DNA of 64,000 nt, taken from the NCBI GenBank assembly GCA_963920765.1, contig OY987242.1:10070789-10134788 (forward strand), in the 5' to 3' direction. Made by a program: the position numbers and the translations under genes. Below, in pieces: positions 1-12,770 of this stretch (the first letter of the stretch is position 1; each line of letters opens with the position of its first letter). The notes under the pieces are model-generated. The model did not search any database. It was not told the origin of the DNA and was given only the letters and a program-made list of their open reading frames with translations. This stretch comes from Ulota crispa. Lineage: Eukaryota; Streptophyta; Bryopsida; Orthotrichales; Orthotrichaceae.

Positions 1-87
1 GCGGGGCAATTGAGGTCTTCTACAAAGTATTTGAGCTTCGAAATCACAAGGCCGACGTACAAATACGACAGATCTGTTTCAGAAAGG

Positions 88-1263
88 ATGAGAGGCAAGA
101 GGCAGTGTTCTGGCATGAGCGCTTGCATTGTCATCTTTGCAGTAGCGGCCATCGTTAGTGTGTCCATGGTGACTTGGAAGAAACACAAGCATGTTGACTC
201 TAACATCGGCCACACCCGAGTCGATTTACAGATCTTCGCTCAAGCTCCGCGTCCTCGGGAGCACGGAGCGGACCATAGCTGGGCGAACTCACCACTGGCA
301 CATATGAAAGCTCCTGTATCGGCTGGATCTCCTCTACCATCCTCATTCTCTCTGACCGGCCCTGCTCCAACCTCAACGACTTCAGATTATGTATTGCATA
401 GTCTCGATCTAGCGCTCTACGTAGAAATCTGCAACAAGACAATGTAAGTAAATTGCAGGTTCAAAATGCATTGAGTTAATTTGTCATCAGGTTGTTTTCA
501 TCCTCATAATGCAGGTTGCTGAGCTGTAGAGATGAACACAAATTCATGAATATGCTCTTGAAATTTCATTATGTTGAGCTTTGTTTTGGAGGTGACTAGC
601 AATCAAATTTATATGGTCGAAGATTGTGACTGTTCAAGGCTGAGCATTGTGTTGATCAAATCTTGCAGACGTTGTCCATTGACGTTCATGTGCTGTTGTT
701 CTTTTATGTCTTCTCAGAGACCGTGCGGTATGCCTTGACATGTTCCGGAGCTATACTAGCCCTCACAAAGATGTAAACCTTCAGCAGTCGACTGTAATGG
801 GTTTGAAGCGGCAGAACATGCTTTGAACCAGTCCTACATACTGGCCCAGGGCATGAAGAAGAAGAACAAAGGAGACACAGCTCTTCAACAATGCATTGAT
901 GTGTTTGCTGAAGCTCTCGATGACCTGAAAACGTCCATATCCCTTGTTGCTTCCATGGACGTCCACAACCAGGGCAGTATCAGACCATCTGTGCAAAATT
1001 TTATGAGCGCTGCAATGACTGACCATGACACATGCCAAGAAGGCATTGACGAAGTAGGATCATTTCCCGGAAGTGATCAAATTACTGGCAAACAAGCCAA
1101 GGAAGTTAATACGATGTTAAGCATCGCTCTCACCTTCGTTGACCACTTCATAATTCCAGCTATGGAGCCCAACCATCACCGTCGGCACTTGCACACGGAA
1201 TCAAGAGGCACAGAACGGATTCTAATCCTAGGACGACGAGGACTTCTTTCCTCGCAATATTGA
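88..1263 (+). CDS. Membrane-anchored PMEI-domain protein (invertase/pectin methylesterase inhibitor-like), frame-broken
   Basis: Two exons, 88-443 and 718-1263, joined at GTAAGT and TTCTCAG, give about 300 residues. The first ATG (88-90) is followed by a short basic stretch, a hydrophobic anchor (SACIVIFAVAAIVSVSMV) and a Pro/Ser/Thr-rich linker of about 60 residues. The rest is a PMEI four-helix domain with its four cysteines: CNKT, then AVCLDMF, then LQQC and HDTC. The SAAMTDHDTC segment is diagnostic of the family. PMEI domains inhibit cell-wall pectin methylesterases or invertases. No pectinesterase domain follows. The two halves of exon 2 lie in different frames: the first reads to about 798, the second is open from about 760 through the stop. 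One extra base in the GGG run at 799-801 would join them, so this is either a real one-base deletion (pseudogene) or a consensus error. The family call is firm; whether the gene is intact is not. Confidence 0.72.
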
Positions 1264-2812
1264 AGAAGGTTACTTCACAATAGCAAACAGACGTCAATTC
1301 CTTTGTGCGGGATGAATGTTTCGTTCCTCAAAACCCTAAACCCTGACCTCGCTTGTCTCCTGCCGTAGCTGCAATTTGAAGGTTTGATACATTTAGTTGA
1401 GTGAAATTAATTCTATCCGCTTTCTATAAATTAGCTAGGGTTCACAATCTACATGTTGGTGCATGATATTAAAGGGTTTCAGATTTCGTAGGATGCGATG
1501 CGTTCCAAGTTGAATGCTTTCAACAGTGAAAGCATATGTCCAAGTGGCACTTCGGGAGAGTAGATTTAAGTCTAAAACGTTGAATTTGCTTTCCATCTCG
1601 TCCATATTGGTAATGGCATTAGGTTTAATTGAGCACCAAGTTTTGCCTCATTTCACGTATTGTTTATCGTCTTCTGATTGACTAGATTTTCTTGTTCACA
1701 GTTGACCGTGATAAATTCCACTTGGAATCCCTGACATTTTATGTTCTTGAATGTTGTGATTGATCCGTGGCCAGTTCAACCACCTTGCGTTCTCAATCAA
1801 CGCCTGCTCCTCAAAGTTTGAAACCCACTGATATTCTCGACCTGTTCGAGCAACCAAGAATGTGGAGAGGTATTGTACTACTGGCCATCCATGTTCACTA
1901 CTATTTTCTAATATATGTTTCTGGTTCTTGTTGCAGCTGCTACCAAAACTCTGATGTCCTCGATTGATGGAGACGCGCACTGTGGATCGCATGATGCTGA
2001 GATGTTGGCATGAATAGAACATGAATTTCTGCCAAGCTTTAGCAAGTAATTGAAGTGGGGAACAAACTTCTCAAGTGTAGAGACATGGTGCAAGTTTGCA
2101 GTGCCTCCTACCTCTTAGCTTTATGTCCCGCTCTTTACCCCTTCCTACTGCCACTATGTGGAGATTGAAAATCCTATTACAATAATGGGTATTACTTACA
2201 CCTTCTGTTGCATATATAGTATATTAAGGTGACGGTGACTACACCTATTATGAATATTGTAAGATTTGTTAGCCTTTTTGCTACACACCTGAGATAAATA
2301 TCATCTTGATTCCAACCAAAATAGAAAAAAACGTTCTACAAAAGCTACAATTCAATGCCAAGATATGATCAAATTACCGTAATCCGATGATGTGTCATAT
2401 TCAAAAAAACTACTGTCTACAATCATGGAGAATTGGCGAATACTAGGACAGGATGGTCCAAGTCTTGAAAAATCAGGTTACTATTGCGTAATCATTTGTA
2501 AATACAATACTTTAGAATGAATTTATTGATAGTCTCCGAAATTCTACATGCTAAGATGTGTTGGAATTGTCTTTCAATTGCCGAAACGATCAAACAAAGT
2601 TGAAGGCAGTTCGGTAATGGGAACTAAGCTCAGAGGCCTATTTATACTTTAAACGCATGCCTTCCTAGATACTACCGGGACATGAGTTATTTGAACGTCA
2701 CACAACAGAGTGATTCCCAACAGAATGATTACATTCTCAGGCAACATATGGCCGAAAGGCTCACGGTCGGCGACCATTGGAAGCAAAAGGGGCGCGGGTT
2801 GCTGTGGGGAAG
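1264..2812. other. Intergenic stretch between the PMEI-like gene and the P450
   Basis: No gene recognised. AAACCCTAAACCCTGA at about 1330 is a telo-box-like motif just after the PMEI stop. A pair of exon-like blocks (1768-1868 and from about 1936) has a plausible GTATTG donor and TTGCAG acceptor but encodes nothing recognisable. Both gene ends face this stretch, so it probably holds their 3' regions. Confidence 0.4.
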
Positions 2813-4892
2813 TCAGCCGCGGCGCCCGTCGGATGGCACAGAATACAAATGCGGAGCAAGGCGGCGTTGCGCAAAAGCCTGCAACGGCACGCCCTTGTAC
2901 AGCGTCGCGGCACCCACGCCCTCCATCAGGGAATGGTCCGGTGGCGGCGTCCACGAGAACGAGTGCAGCAGCGTGGCCACGGCGCTCTGCACCATGAGCG
3001 ACCCCACGGGCAAGCCCGGGCAGATGCGTCGCCCGGATCCGAACGGCAACAGCTCGAAGCTCTGCCCCTGCAGATCCAGGCCCGCATTGGAACCCCCGGG
3101 CAGGAATCTGTCAGGTGAGAACTTGAGCGGATCCGGGTACGTGCTGGCGAGGCGCCCCATGCCCCACATGTTCACGAACACGTTGGCGCCCGCTGGGATG
3201 TCGTACCCGAAGGCCTTGCACGGCTGGATGCACTTGCGAGGGAGAAACGCAATGGGCGGGTGGAAGCGCATGCTCTCCTTCACGATGGCTTTGATGTAGG
3301 GTAGCTTCGACATGTCGGTGTCCCTTACGAGGCGGTCACGGCCTACCACTTCGTCCAGCTCCGCTTGCGCCTTCTTCGCCACTCCTGGATTGTTGACGAG
3401 CTCCGACATCGCCCACTCCGTTGACGCTATGTTGGTCTCCATCCCTGCTGCAAATATTTCCTGCATGGGCCGGGCGACTCACCAGGTTTGATAAAAATGT
3501 GCAAGGGACCTTGAGAGGGGTGAATTCTTATCCATCAGTGTTTGCAGGCGATGTATCCCTAACGCCTTAGGCCTTCCAGTTATTTCCTTCCGCTTTCATC
3601 ACTATCCAGCTACCACATTTTAGAAGCACAGAGGATAAAATTTCAAGTTTGTGCTTATAGAACGACTAAGATCGTTGAATACTGATAAGAGCGCAAAGTT
3701 AGCTTTGGGTCCATGCAACTACTTCGGCGTGATTTTGATTCGGTTGTGAGTCACTTGTGAACAAGGTTGCAACGACCATTCTGGGTATGAGTAATTGTGA
3801 GTGACATTGTTTGCTTACCCAGATCATGCTTCGCACGGTGTTGAGGTCAATTTCGTTGCTGTTGTTGTCGGCTTCATCGAGAAGAGCATCGAGGTAATCC
3901 TTTGATTCGTAGCTGCTGGATCGTTTGCGTGTTTCCAGGCGCTCGTGTATGATAACGGCAATGAAAGCGTCCATGCGAGTTCGGAACCGTTGGAACCGAC
4001 CCTCCAGACCTTGCAAGTTGAAGCTCTTGCAAGCCGGGATGAAGTCACCAGCATTGAAGGTGCCGATGCAGCGGTCGATGTCAGCCGTCATTGTCATGAG
4101 ATCCCGCAGTTGCTCTGCGTCGGCGACGACGTCCTCCCGAGCTGGTTTCGACACATCCACGTCGTAGCTTTTGGGTTGCAGCAGACGCTTGCTCATCACC
4201 AGCTGGGAAAAGATGTTGCCAATCAGCACCTCGATGTGGAACTTCACATTTACTATGCCTTCGGATGGGATGGTGCGCACCATGTGCGCAAACTCCTCCG
4301 CTCGCAGCTGCTGTGCGTTCTCCATTTTCTTCGACGTCGAGAACTGCGTCTGCACCACCTTGCGTAGATGCTTCGAGTGGGGAGTGACATCCGAGAATGT
4401 AATGTCTGCAAAAAACCGTTGCCATCAGTTTCTCATAATCGACTTCTTAAATTTGGATGTCCAAATGACGTACCCTCGAGTTTGCTCCGGACATATTTAG
4501 TCCTACTCAAACCTCGGCTATTTATCGGCCTTAGCTTTTGCAAAAGTTTCCGGAGCTTACCGTGGGGCATGAGGATTGAAGTAACTTGGTGCTTGGGCCG
4601 GGAGCAGAAGTTAGCATCCTGTGTCCTGAGAAACTCCATAGCCGTCTCTGGAGAGGTCGCAACGATGACCAGTTTTTGTCCGAACCACACCGATATGATG
4701 GGACCATATTTCTCTGCCATCTTCGCCAGGCTCCGCTGTGGATACGCGCCAATCAAGGGCAAGGCACCGATGATCGGCCATGCAAATGGCCCTGGGGGCA
4801 GATTCTTCGGCGACGTGAAGAATCTCCTTAGCAGGTAGATGGCAATCACCGCAATGACCGATCCCTGCACAGACCCCCCCCCCCATCTTCAT
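2813..4892 (-). CDS. Cytochrome P450 monooxygenase, plant A-type (CYP71 clan)
   Basis: Three exons on the minus strand: 4561-4892 (coding frame clear from 4870), 3819-4405 and 2813-3460. Introns are 155 and 358 bp with GTAAGC donors and GCAG acceptors, and phase is kept at both joins. The protein is about 515-520 residues, the normal length. An N-terminal membrane helix (VIAVIAIYLLRRFF) precedes the LPPGP hinge. The I-helix has AAGMETN, the K-helix KESMR (ExxR), the PERF position reads FSPDRF, and the haem loop is FGSGRRICPG with the axial cysteine. It should be an ER-bound haem monooxygenase using NADPH-P450 reductase; the substrate cannot be inferred. The ATG pair at 4890-4892 and 4884-4886 is out of frame because of a run of 11 C (4874-4884); ten would bring it into frame. 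TATA-like sequences lie at about 5126-5165. Clan assignment is by motif style only. Confidence 0.9.
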
Positions 4893-7800
4893 TTCAGCCC
4901 CACCTCATTACAAGGGAACAATGTCAGTTCAGACATTCTTTTTGTCAATTTGGACATAACAATTTGGTAATTTTTTTTTGGGTCACTTTGGACATTTTTT
5001 TGACAATTCGGACACGTTTCGTCAATTTGGACGTGTCACAAATGCAGGCCCCAGTTTTATTGCTGCAAGTTACTGACTATTCAAGTATCTGGCATGAGTG
5101 AGATCATTTAATCCCTTGGAAGAACTACTTATATAAACGACCAGAAGTTAGCATATATATAGAGAGCACTTCTAGCATAAAACACACATTAGTACTGTAG
5201 TGCGAGAGACCGACAATTGCGTCCAGCAATGTGAGAACCTCCAAATTGCTTCAGTGACAGGTTTCAGGGATTGGCTAATATTCAGTCACCCAGCTGAAAC
5301 CTCAAATTTGTATTTGTCCTAGTTTTTGGAACTCTGTGCACTCGCAAAGTCCTATTTTTCAAAGCTCTAGTAGGCACTTGAACGTCATAATTTTGGCAGC
5401 CTAAAACAATTTATTTTTTAGCGAACATGACCATGGAAGCATCTCTAAACTATATACACTGCAAAATCTTCAGGAGCGATAGTATCTCTGATGACATTTT
5501 GGGGCTCGAGAGTCATGGAGAAGTAATCTGGTGAGGCTAATTTTCCATGTATCGTTAGATCACCAGGCTCATATCAATACGACTGGTGTGGTTGATATCC
5601 CTCCCCCTCCCCACCCATCAGATTGATATTTGTCTGGTGAGAAAGTGGAAAGGATGCCCAAGTGGAAGACAGGGGGAGCTCATAGTGGAAGCCGTGCTCT
5701 CTGGCTACTGTACCTGTGGTGCATTGTTAGTAGGGACAGTTGGGAGTGGAAGGAAAGCACTTACAGCCAGAATTCTGAGGAGAGAATCCATGTTGATCCC
5801 TCGTGGTAGAGAACAGAATTCTGATCCTTCCGATGTCTGAACTATGCTTAGGTCCCCCGACGGCTGATCTATTAAATAGCTGTTCCAGCTCTGCCAGCAC
5901 GACAATCGAAAGGTTGGACGGTGACACGGTGGCACGGTGCCCTACCGAGAGTGGCCACCAGCCCTTTTTTTTTTTTTTTTTTTGGCACCATAGGGCCAAA
6001 AAGCACCACTTGAAAAAGCACTTGAAAAAAGCAAGCAAAAAAACACAAGGGAAAAATTAAAAAAATAAAAAAAATAGTCAGACAACAATTTAGGGTTTTA
6101 AGGCACGGTCGTAAAGCTTCAACTTTGGTCATAGTCATTGCCACCTCTAGAGATCATGCGGCATCTTTTGTTTTACTCCAAGTGTCAAATTGCTACAAAT
6201 CATAAAACAACCTTGCCTACATGAATGAAAATTTATATTTTAGGTATTCTAACATGTGCAAATATGGAACTGCATTGTCCATTTTCTTACAAAAATCTAT
6301 CAAGTGCTAGACGACACCATTCTTTTTAGCAATTTTGCCGTTTTTGCTTGAATATAATTATCTCTAGTGCCTCAAGAACTCAACAATTTTGAGCAATATA
6401 GCCACTTTAGTACAAAAAAATTCCCTTAGTGCCAAAAATTATTATCAATTTTTAGCACACTATGCTAGATTCACCATTTCTACAATCTACTATCGCCACA
6501 ACAATTCATTGATAGATATGAAGTACCCGCCACGTGGGTACCAGTTCAAAATATAACGTAGCCAATCTGGCTTATTGGCAAAACCCCAAAAAAAAAAGGT
6601 GGTGGCCACATGCTTTTTGAAAGTAAATGTTTATTTGGGCCATGCGTAATCGTGACTGCACTCGTGTGTCGTGTGACGGACGGCAGTGTTCCTGGGCTGA
6701 GTCACTGGTCAATTCTAGTGGACTTCCGTGAGTTCATTCGTTCCGTACTCACGTACACGTGGACAGGAGTTGAATCTTTCTGGGAGTTTCAGGGGAAGTA
6801 AGGTAGGAGGCTCGTAAACGGAGCAGCTAAGGAAAGTGCGCTTCTGTGGAAAAATCAGGGCAACTTGGTAAAATGGAAATATTTTTGGTAGAAAGTTAAA
6901 GAAGACATGTGAGTCTGTGACTACTTAATTTGAATTTTTTTGAGTTAATATGAATTAATTACAATTTATCAAAGCAAAAGGTGCATAGGGTAGCTATTCT
7001 TGATCATAGGTGGTAGTTTTCATGATGCAAAGGCTGCTTGTAGCACATGAATCCTAAAAGCAACCACTACAAAGTCAAGAAGGTTCCAATAAAGCTCTTA
7101 AAACATGCAAGCACCCATTCCATATTCTTTTACTCAAATCATGATTGAGAACACGTTTTCATTTATTTTACTATCACATATATCTATACTTTACTAAAAT
7201 AAAATTTAAACATATTTATGACCAATAAGCACACTCAATAGTGGCTCATGTCACTAAAATAGTGCATCCACATATACAATTTTTGAACATAAAAAATGTA
7301 ACCCATTAAAAAACCTCTGTGCACTGTTTTGGTCCATTCAAAATGCCCGCTCCAATTAGAGCCTCCTACCTTATCAGGACATACAGAACCATAGGCTACT
7401 TGTCGTATCTCCATCTTTTTAAAGTAAAATTTTTATTTCTAAAGGTGGTTGTACTCAGCACTAACTGACGCTAATTTCAGTAAAATAGGGGTTGCCGGTC
7501 CGTCCTTTGGCAAGGTTCAGACTGCGCGGTCTAAATCCTTAAACCCAAAATTATATCAATCCTAAGTTATGGACTAAAAAATTATATCCTTTTGAGATGT
7601 TTGTCACTACAGTACTTTGGCTCATGAACTTCGCCATTTACCAAAATTGACGTTAATTTTATTAAATCTGTGGTATGTCATTACTTTGGCACAATTCAGA
7701 TCACGCTGGTAAAAAAATTTCAAATTTATAATGTTCTAATATGTGATTTGAAGTTAAGCCTTTGTGAAGATTATGTCACTGCTTTGGCACATGAACACCG

Positions 7801-8496
7801 CCAAATTGGCAGTCATATTGGATCGCCTGTCCATTCGCATGCCTGTCCGCCTAAAGTGTCCAGTTGAGCTCATGTTTGTCCAATCACTCCAATGTACTCA
7901 ATTTGTGTTTGATTTCAAAGATGATAAAAAATGAAAAGAAAAAATTACTATGCAAAAAGTGGTGACACTCATTGTTGCCAATATGAATTCAAAATATGGA
8001 TTTAAAGCTATATCAAGTAATAAAATCAAAAACTAGTAATTTGGTTCTTCCTTTTTTTAGGTTTAAAATCTTATAAAAGTCTTAAAAAATAGAAGTGGAA
8101 GGACATGTTAGTATGTGCTTTCCGTTTTGTGCATCCACCTATGTTGTCCAACAACCAAATCACTTGCATGAAGTAACAGCCTTGGTCCCAATGTATTGTA
8201 TAATCCAACTCTATTTCCCAAAAGTAAATAATGATATGAATAATTTATGTTAAATAAATATGTCATCTTTGGATTTGGCCATTTGGAGGTTTTGCACTCA
8301 AAATTACAAGTAAATCTTCTATTCTCTAAATGGACTTAGTGATACCCAAAGCTTAGACTAAAGCAATGTTCGAGAAATTGACATATAAAATATTGTTGTT
8401 TGATTCAATGAAAAAAAATGTTTGATTTTGAAACTACCGGATAGAAAAAATTTCAAATGTTGCAAAATACTAATTATATGATATATATCTAATGTA
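4893..8496. other. AT-rich intergenic DNA upstream of the P450
   Basis: No gene recognised. It includes the presumed P450 promoter, a 19-T run at 5965-5983 followed by A-rich sequence, and one copy of a dispersed repeat at 7502-7655. Short open frames near 5590-5940 have no recognisable domain. Confidence 0.4.
7502..7655 (+). repeat. Dispersed repeat, copy 1 of 2 (partner at 13576)
   Basis: CCTTTGGCAAGGTT, then AAACCCAAAAT and a TATGGACT block, then an AAATTGACGTTAA block, appear in the same order and orientation at 13576-13732. The copies are clearly diverged. No terminal inverted repeats were seen. Confidence 0.5.
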
Positions 8497-8893
8497 GGGA
8501 ATTACTACAGCGACACCCTAAATTGCTAACAAGAGACCCCTTGTGAGCATGAAATTTGATAAAATAGTGTTATTTTTTATTTATTCAAGTGATCCATCAT
8601 TCATTCAATCATGGCATTACCACCTCCTTGAAAGAAAATAAGATAAACACAAATTTTTGTTGAAATATTATTGCACCAATACTATTTTTTGATGTATTTT
8701 TGCTTTAAGTAACTCAAAAGTCTATATTTTTAGTTTCAAATTTTAGCACACCTATTTTTTTTTAGTGTAGCCTTAGAATCATAAAGGTGAAACAATTTTT
8801 TTTGATCCAAATAAAAAATTCAACATAAAATCATATTTCATGCTCACAGTGGGTGTCACGTTAGCAATTTAGGGTGTTGCATTAGCAATTCTC
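8497..8893. mobile_element. MITE with about 60-bp terminal inverted repeats and TA target site (Tc1/mariner, Stowaway-like)
   Basis: The left end GGGAATTACTACAGCGACAC matches the reverse complement of the right end (GAGAATTGCTAATGCAACAC). The match continues through CCTAAATTGCTAAC and TGTGAGCATGAAAT for about 60 bases. TA lies immediately outside each end (8495-8496 and 8894-8895). The 397-bp element has no coding capacity. Confidence 0.75.
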
Positions 8894-9467
8894 TATTTTA
8901 TCTTATTTATCTTATTTTTATTTATATAATAAGCTTAGTTCTATTAGATGGGTAATTGGGTGTTAAAATAATAGAATGTAGGGTGATTGAGAAACTAATT
9001 AATAACCAAATTTTTTGTAACCACATGGAGATAGCATGGGCACGATAGCCTTCCGCCGGAAGGGCAGGTGCATGAGTCCATTAGTATATATATATAGACA
9101 CACGTATGTATGTATAGTGCGTATTTGAAAATGGGAAATGCCGAATTTTTGCCACTGGATTGAGAAGTCCTACCATTTTGTGTCTGTAATACAAGGTGAA
9201 GGGATAATAGAATTTTGTGGAGCAAGGTTTGCCTTTGGATTCACTGGGCAATGATCCGGGTATATTAAATTTGCTTGGTGTGACAGACTGACGGTGCCAT
9301 GACTGCCATCATCAGCGACTTCATGGCTGAGTCTCTGTTGGATGTTTGAAATGAAATGTCATTGTGCAGCCACGTACTGCGATTCTCTTTGCAACGGAGT
9401 TACTTAAGTACCTTCATGAGTTCCAAGTAATGTTCAAAGAAGAAAATCATCGTCAAAAGAACTAAGT
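8894..9467. other. Intergenic DNA
   Basis: No gene recognised. There is a short TA microsatellite at about 9084-9096. The minus-strand open frame at 8995-9225 has no recognisable domain. Confidence 0.35.
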
Positions 9468-9471
9468 TTAA

Positions 9472-9730
9472 CCCCTAAAGGATGTTGCTGTTTTGTATAC
9501 GGACTCCCAAGTTGTATACGGATGGGGTATTTGGATAGCATATGAACTCCATTAGAGTTGCAAATTTCAAGCCAAGTCATAAACATACTATTTGTTAACT
9601 AAGCTTTTTTTGGGAAATTTTTAACATTTGTCATATAATCATTTCTTTAAGTACTAAATGGTTCTTGTACAAATACGAACAACACTTTTGGTAGGGAACA
9701 ACACTTTTGGTAGGCAACATCCTTCAGGGG
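9472..9730. mobile_element. TTAA-flanked MITE with CCC/GGG termini (piggyBac-like), family 1
   Basis: TTAA (9468-9471), then CCCCTAAAGGATGTTGC, then about 225 bp, then GCAACATCCTTCAGGGG and TTAA (9731-9734). The termini are near-perfect inverted repeats. A second copy in the opposite orientation lies at 26021-26260 and shares the internal sequence. TTAA target sites with CCC termini are the hallmark of piggyBac elements. The element is non-coding. Confidence 0.78.
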
Positions 9731-9734
9731 TTAA

Positions 9735-11716
9735 GCTTAGAAGGAAGTCCTGGAATGTCTACAAAAAGCGCCTTTTTTTTTTCTTTTTTTTTTAATGCTC
9801 GACGCGCGCCACTCTTGACGAGGAGTCACTCTCCAAGTACATCGCCATAGTTCTCAAATCTCATCATCCTCGTTTATGCCCTTTTTGAACGTGCCACTTA
9901 TTGCGGTCCAGATAAATATATTTGGTCTGTACAGGACCTTAGCAATGTAGTGGGCAGAGGTCCGAACAGTGACCCGTTACGTGACACCTGCACACCATTT
10001 CTCAAAGATCTATTTCATCTCACAAACCATCAGAATAGTAGTCAAAGTTCAAGGTGGATAGTGCAGTTTTCAAATTCAAGGACTTGAAATCTTCCATGTT
10101 GGCATACTAAAAGCTATTTTGTAGCATGCATGATTGTATACGGCTCTTTATCATACCGAACACGTTCCCACAGCAGCTGTAGTTAGAACCTCCAAAAACT
10201 CACACAATCACTCTTGTAAAACATGGGCTGTACTATTAACTGAGTGTGGTACTTAACTTTGCCTTGACTGAAATTTTGACTGGAATGATGTTGTTTTCGT
10301 ACGTACATAAACGAGTCCGTTGTGGAAATCACATGATTCACGTCATGACTTGTTCATCGACGTGTATGTTCCTTCACCTGAATAATATGAACGGTGGTGT
10401 GATTCTACTTTGAAACTCTGCAAAAGATTGGTAGTACAGATAAAGTCTACTGCACCTTTATCTGTTGTCGGGTAGTTGCAAGAAACATTTCACAGTTTTG
10501 TCTCAAATATCTTTAGTATTGGTAATACTATGTAATAATATGAGCTTTTGGAATAATTTTTTAAAAATTAAAATAAAATATGTACAATTTGTAAAGCACT
10601 TAAAATAGCATACTTATGAATATTGAGACCTCAAAATTTTTTATTCTAAAAGTTATGCACAAAACAAAATCACCAACAAAAAGCCAATTTCTTTCTTGTT
10701 TTTTAGAAAATAGTAAAATAATTCAAAAGATAAAAATAAAAATTGCCCATTTGAGAACCCATTAAACAAATTCACATGGTACAATTGCTTTGCTAAGGAA
10801 TTTCTTTGTATTTTGCCAATGAACGTAGATAGGATGCCCACTTTGAGACAATGTAGATGCCATGGAATTTGTAATTTTGCAAAACCCTTCTAGAAATGCG
10901 TGTAAGCATGCTCCATAAATAACATCCTTGATTTATAGCCCTAGAAAAGCTTTTTTGGACCCAAAATAATACCAAAAACCCCCAAAATGGCCAAGGTAGA
11001 CACCTATTTGGAGGCTGTTCAAAAATAGTAAAATAATTTTAAAAAAACCACAAAAAATATGGAAGGTTTATAATTATGACATGTACCTTCCTCTGAAATT
11101 TCAACCAAAAGAACTTGATGCCCAAAAGTTACAAACCAAAAAGCGCCTATAGGAGCTGAAGGGGACAAAAAATAGTACTATTGTTTCTTGCAATCACCCT
11201 GTCCTACAGCGCTAACCTTCTCAACATTACACAATATTTGTTCCCTTTCCCAAAACAAATATTGAAGATACTGAATTTTACATTTGTGAAAATGTTTTGG
11301 TAATTTAAAGTGAGTATTTTCATAATTTCTTCAGGATATATCATTATTGATGTAAGGTCTTACAGAAATCATCATAAAATTCATTTTAAATCACCTAAAA
11401 ACCCTTCAAACTGAAAAATTCAAAAGTCCTGAAATCAGGGTTTTTTCCCAAATTAACAAATATCATGTTACAAGAAAACGTCACTGTCCAGATGCAGGAT
11501 CTAGACAGGGCAGAGGGGCATCAGTCTCGGTGCATTCCTTGCCTCCAAGTTGTAGGATTTCGTAAGAGCCATGAGTCCAGCACATCCTCCTCGCCCACCG
11601 TAAGTCACTAAAGCAGACTTTTCCGATGCTTGGGATGCAGACTCCATCAGATCCTGGGCCCATGCATGTCCGCCCTCCCGTCTTCCTCGTTCTCACACAT
11701 AAACTCGACTCCCTTG
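9735..11716. other. Intergenic DNA
   Basis: No gene recognised. The sequence is AT-rich. A slightly GC-richer patch at 11480-11700 has an unrecognised minus-strand open frame. Confidence 0.35.
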
Positions 11717-11994
11717 AACGCCATATTCCTTAATTTGGGAAGAAACGCCCATTTTGGGAATAAACTAGGTCTTGGGTGATCACCTTAAATTGAGTTCCAG
11801 GTTTCAGCTGCATTTTTTGTTGGTACATGTGTCCTCACCTGAGAGGAGGAATTTGCAAGGGACAAAATCTCAATGGCTCAAACCAAATCTAATACCTTCA
11901 AATTTAGCGTTTAAATGGTTTAAGGAGAAAAAATGGGTTTAAGGTGCAATACAACTTGGGAATCTAATTTTCCCAATTTAATGAATATGGCGTT
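11717..11994. mobile_element. MITE with AACRCCATATT termini and 4-bp target duplication, copy 1
   Basis: It starts AACGCCATATTCCTTAAT and ends ATGAATATGGCGTT, with the subterminal AATTTGGGAA mirrored. CTTG flanks both sides (11713-11716 and 11995-11998), a 4-bp duplication. Internal landmarks GGTACATGTG and CTCACCTGAGAGGAGGAAT recur in the copies at 33798 and 39842. Superfamily not assigned. Confidence 0.75.
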
Positions 11995-12020
11995 CTTGCT
12001 TGTTTTCACACAAGCACTAA

Positions 12021-12439
12021 CTAAGGTGGGACCTTGTAGGTAGCTCAAAAAGCAACAGTTTAAGACTCGTTCTGCCTTATCATGGCCTTTCCAAGGCATA
12101 GAATTTTTTTTTGTCTAATATAAAGACAAAGAGGAATGGATGCCAAATGTAACACAAGTTTTTTCATATTTTTTGGAGCATTATAGGATTGTTGATGAAT
12201 TTTCAAGGTTTTCTGTAATAGGCATTGATTTGTGATTATAGTTCTCCCATAAACAATTCTCCTGCAACTTATAAAGAAATGAGGTGAAAATCAAGGAGTG
12301 TGATTGGCTCTTGCAATAAAAAACACCTTTTCTTTTATGATTAAGGAGGATCCATTCAAAAACCACCTCATATCCATCTGTGAGCTACCTATGGGACGCT
12401 TTATTTGAAAAGGCACGCAATTCGAGCTACCTACCTTAG
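12021..12439. repeat. Inverted-repeat element ending in AGGTAGGTAGCTC, copy 1 (partner at 34108)
   Basis: The right end GAGCTACCTACCTTAG mirrors a left end near CTAAGGTGGGACC...TAGGTAGCTC. The internal sequence (AAAGAGGAATGGATG, GTGTGATTGGCTCTTGCA, GAGCTACCTATGGGACGCTT) matches 34108-34515 almost throughout. In both places it directly follows an AACRCCATATT element. Confidence 0.6.
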
Positions 12440-12770
12440 TATATTTTGAGGGACCTCATACTTCTTGTTAAGTCTTCGATCTTTGCTACCGTTCTAACAA
12501 AACGCGCAGAAGCTTCATTAGCTTCGTTAGCTCCATTATCTCCACTGATTTTACTGAAAATTTGAGCACTCGTACTTGCCACCGTCTTGTTGTACTGGAA
12601 TTTGGATTAAAGAATAACGCATGTTTTCTTTTCAAATTATAGCAAGAGAAATCATCTCGAAGTGAAAATAGAGGGTTTCAATCCAACGATGGACAGACGA
12701 CAGATGTTCGCTTCCGAAGTTCAGCACATGATCATCTTTTAGCTTAATTGACACAATTCAAAACATCAAA

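Noticed and set aside
1768-2010. Two exon-like blocks with good splice signals after the PMEI gene
   Set aside because: The product is short and matches no family I recognise; the open minus-strand frame over the same bases weakens it further.
3945-4367. Long plus-strand frame opposite the P450
   Set aside because: Antisense shadow of P450 exon 2; no domain.
5965-6075. T19 run followed by A-rich DNA, as a possible retroposon tail
   Set aside because: No coding or SINE-like body and no target duplication seen next to it.
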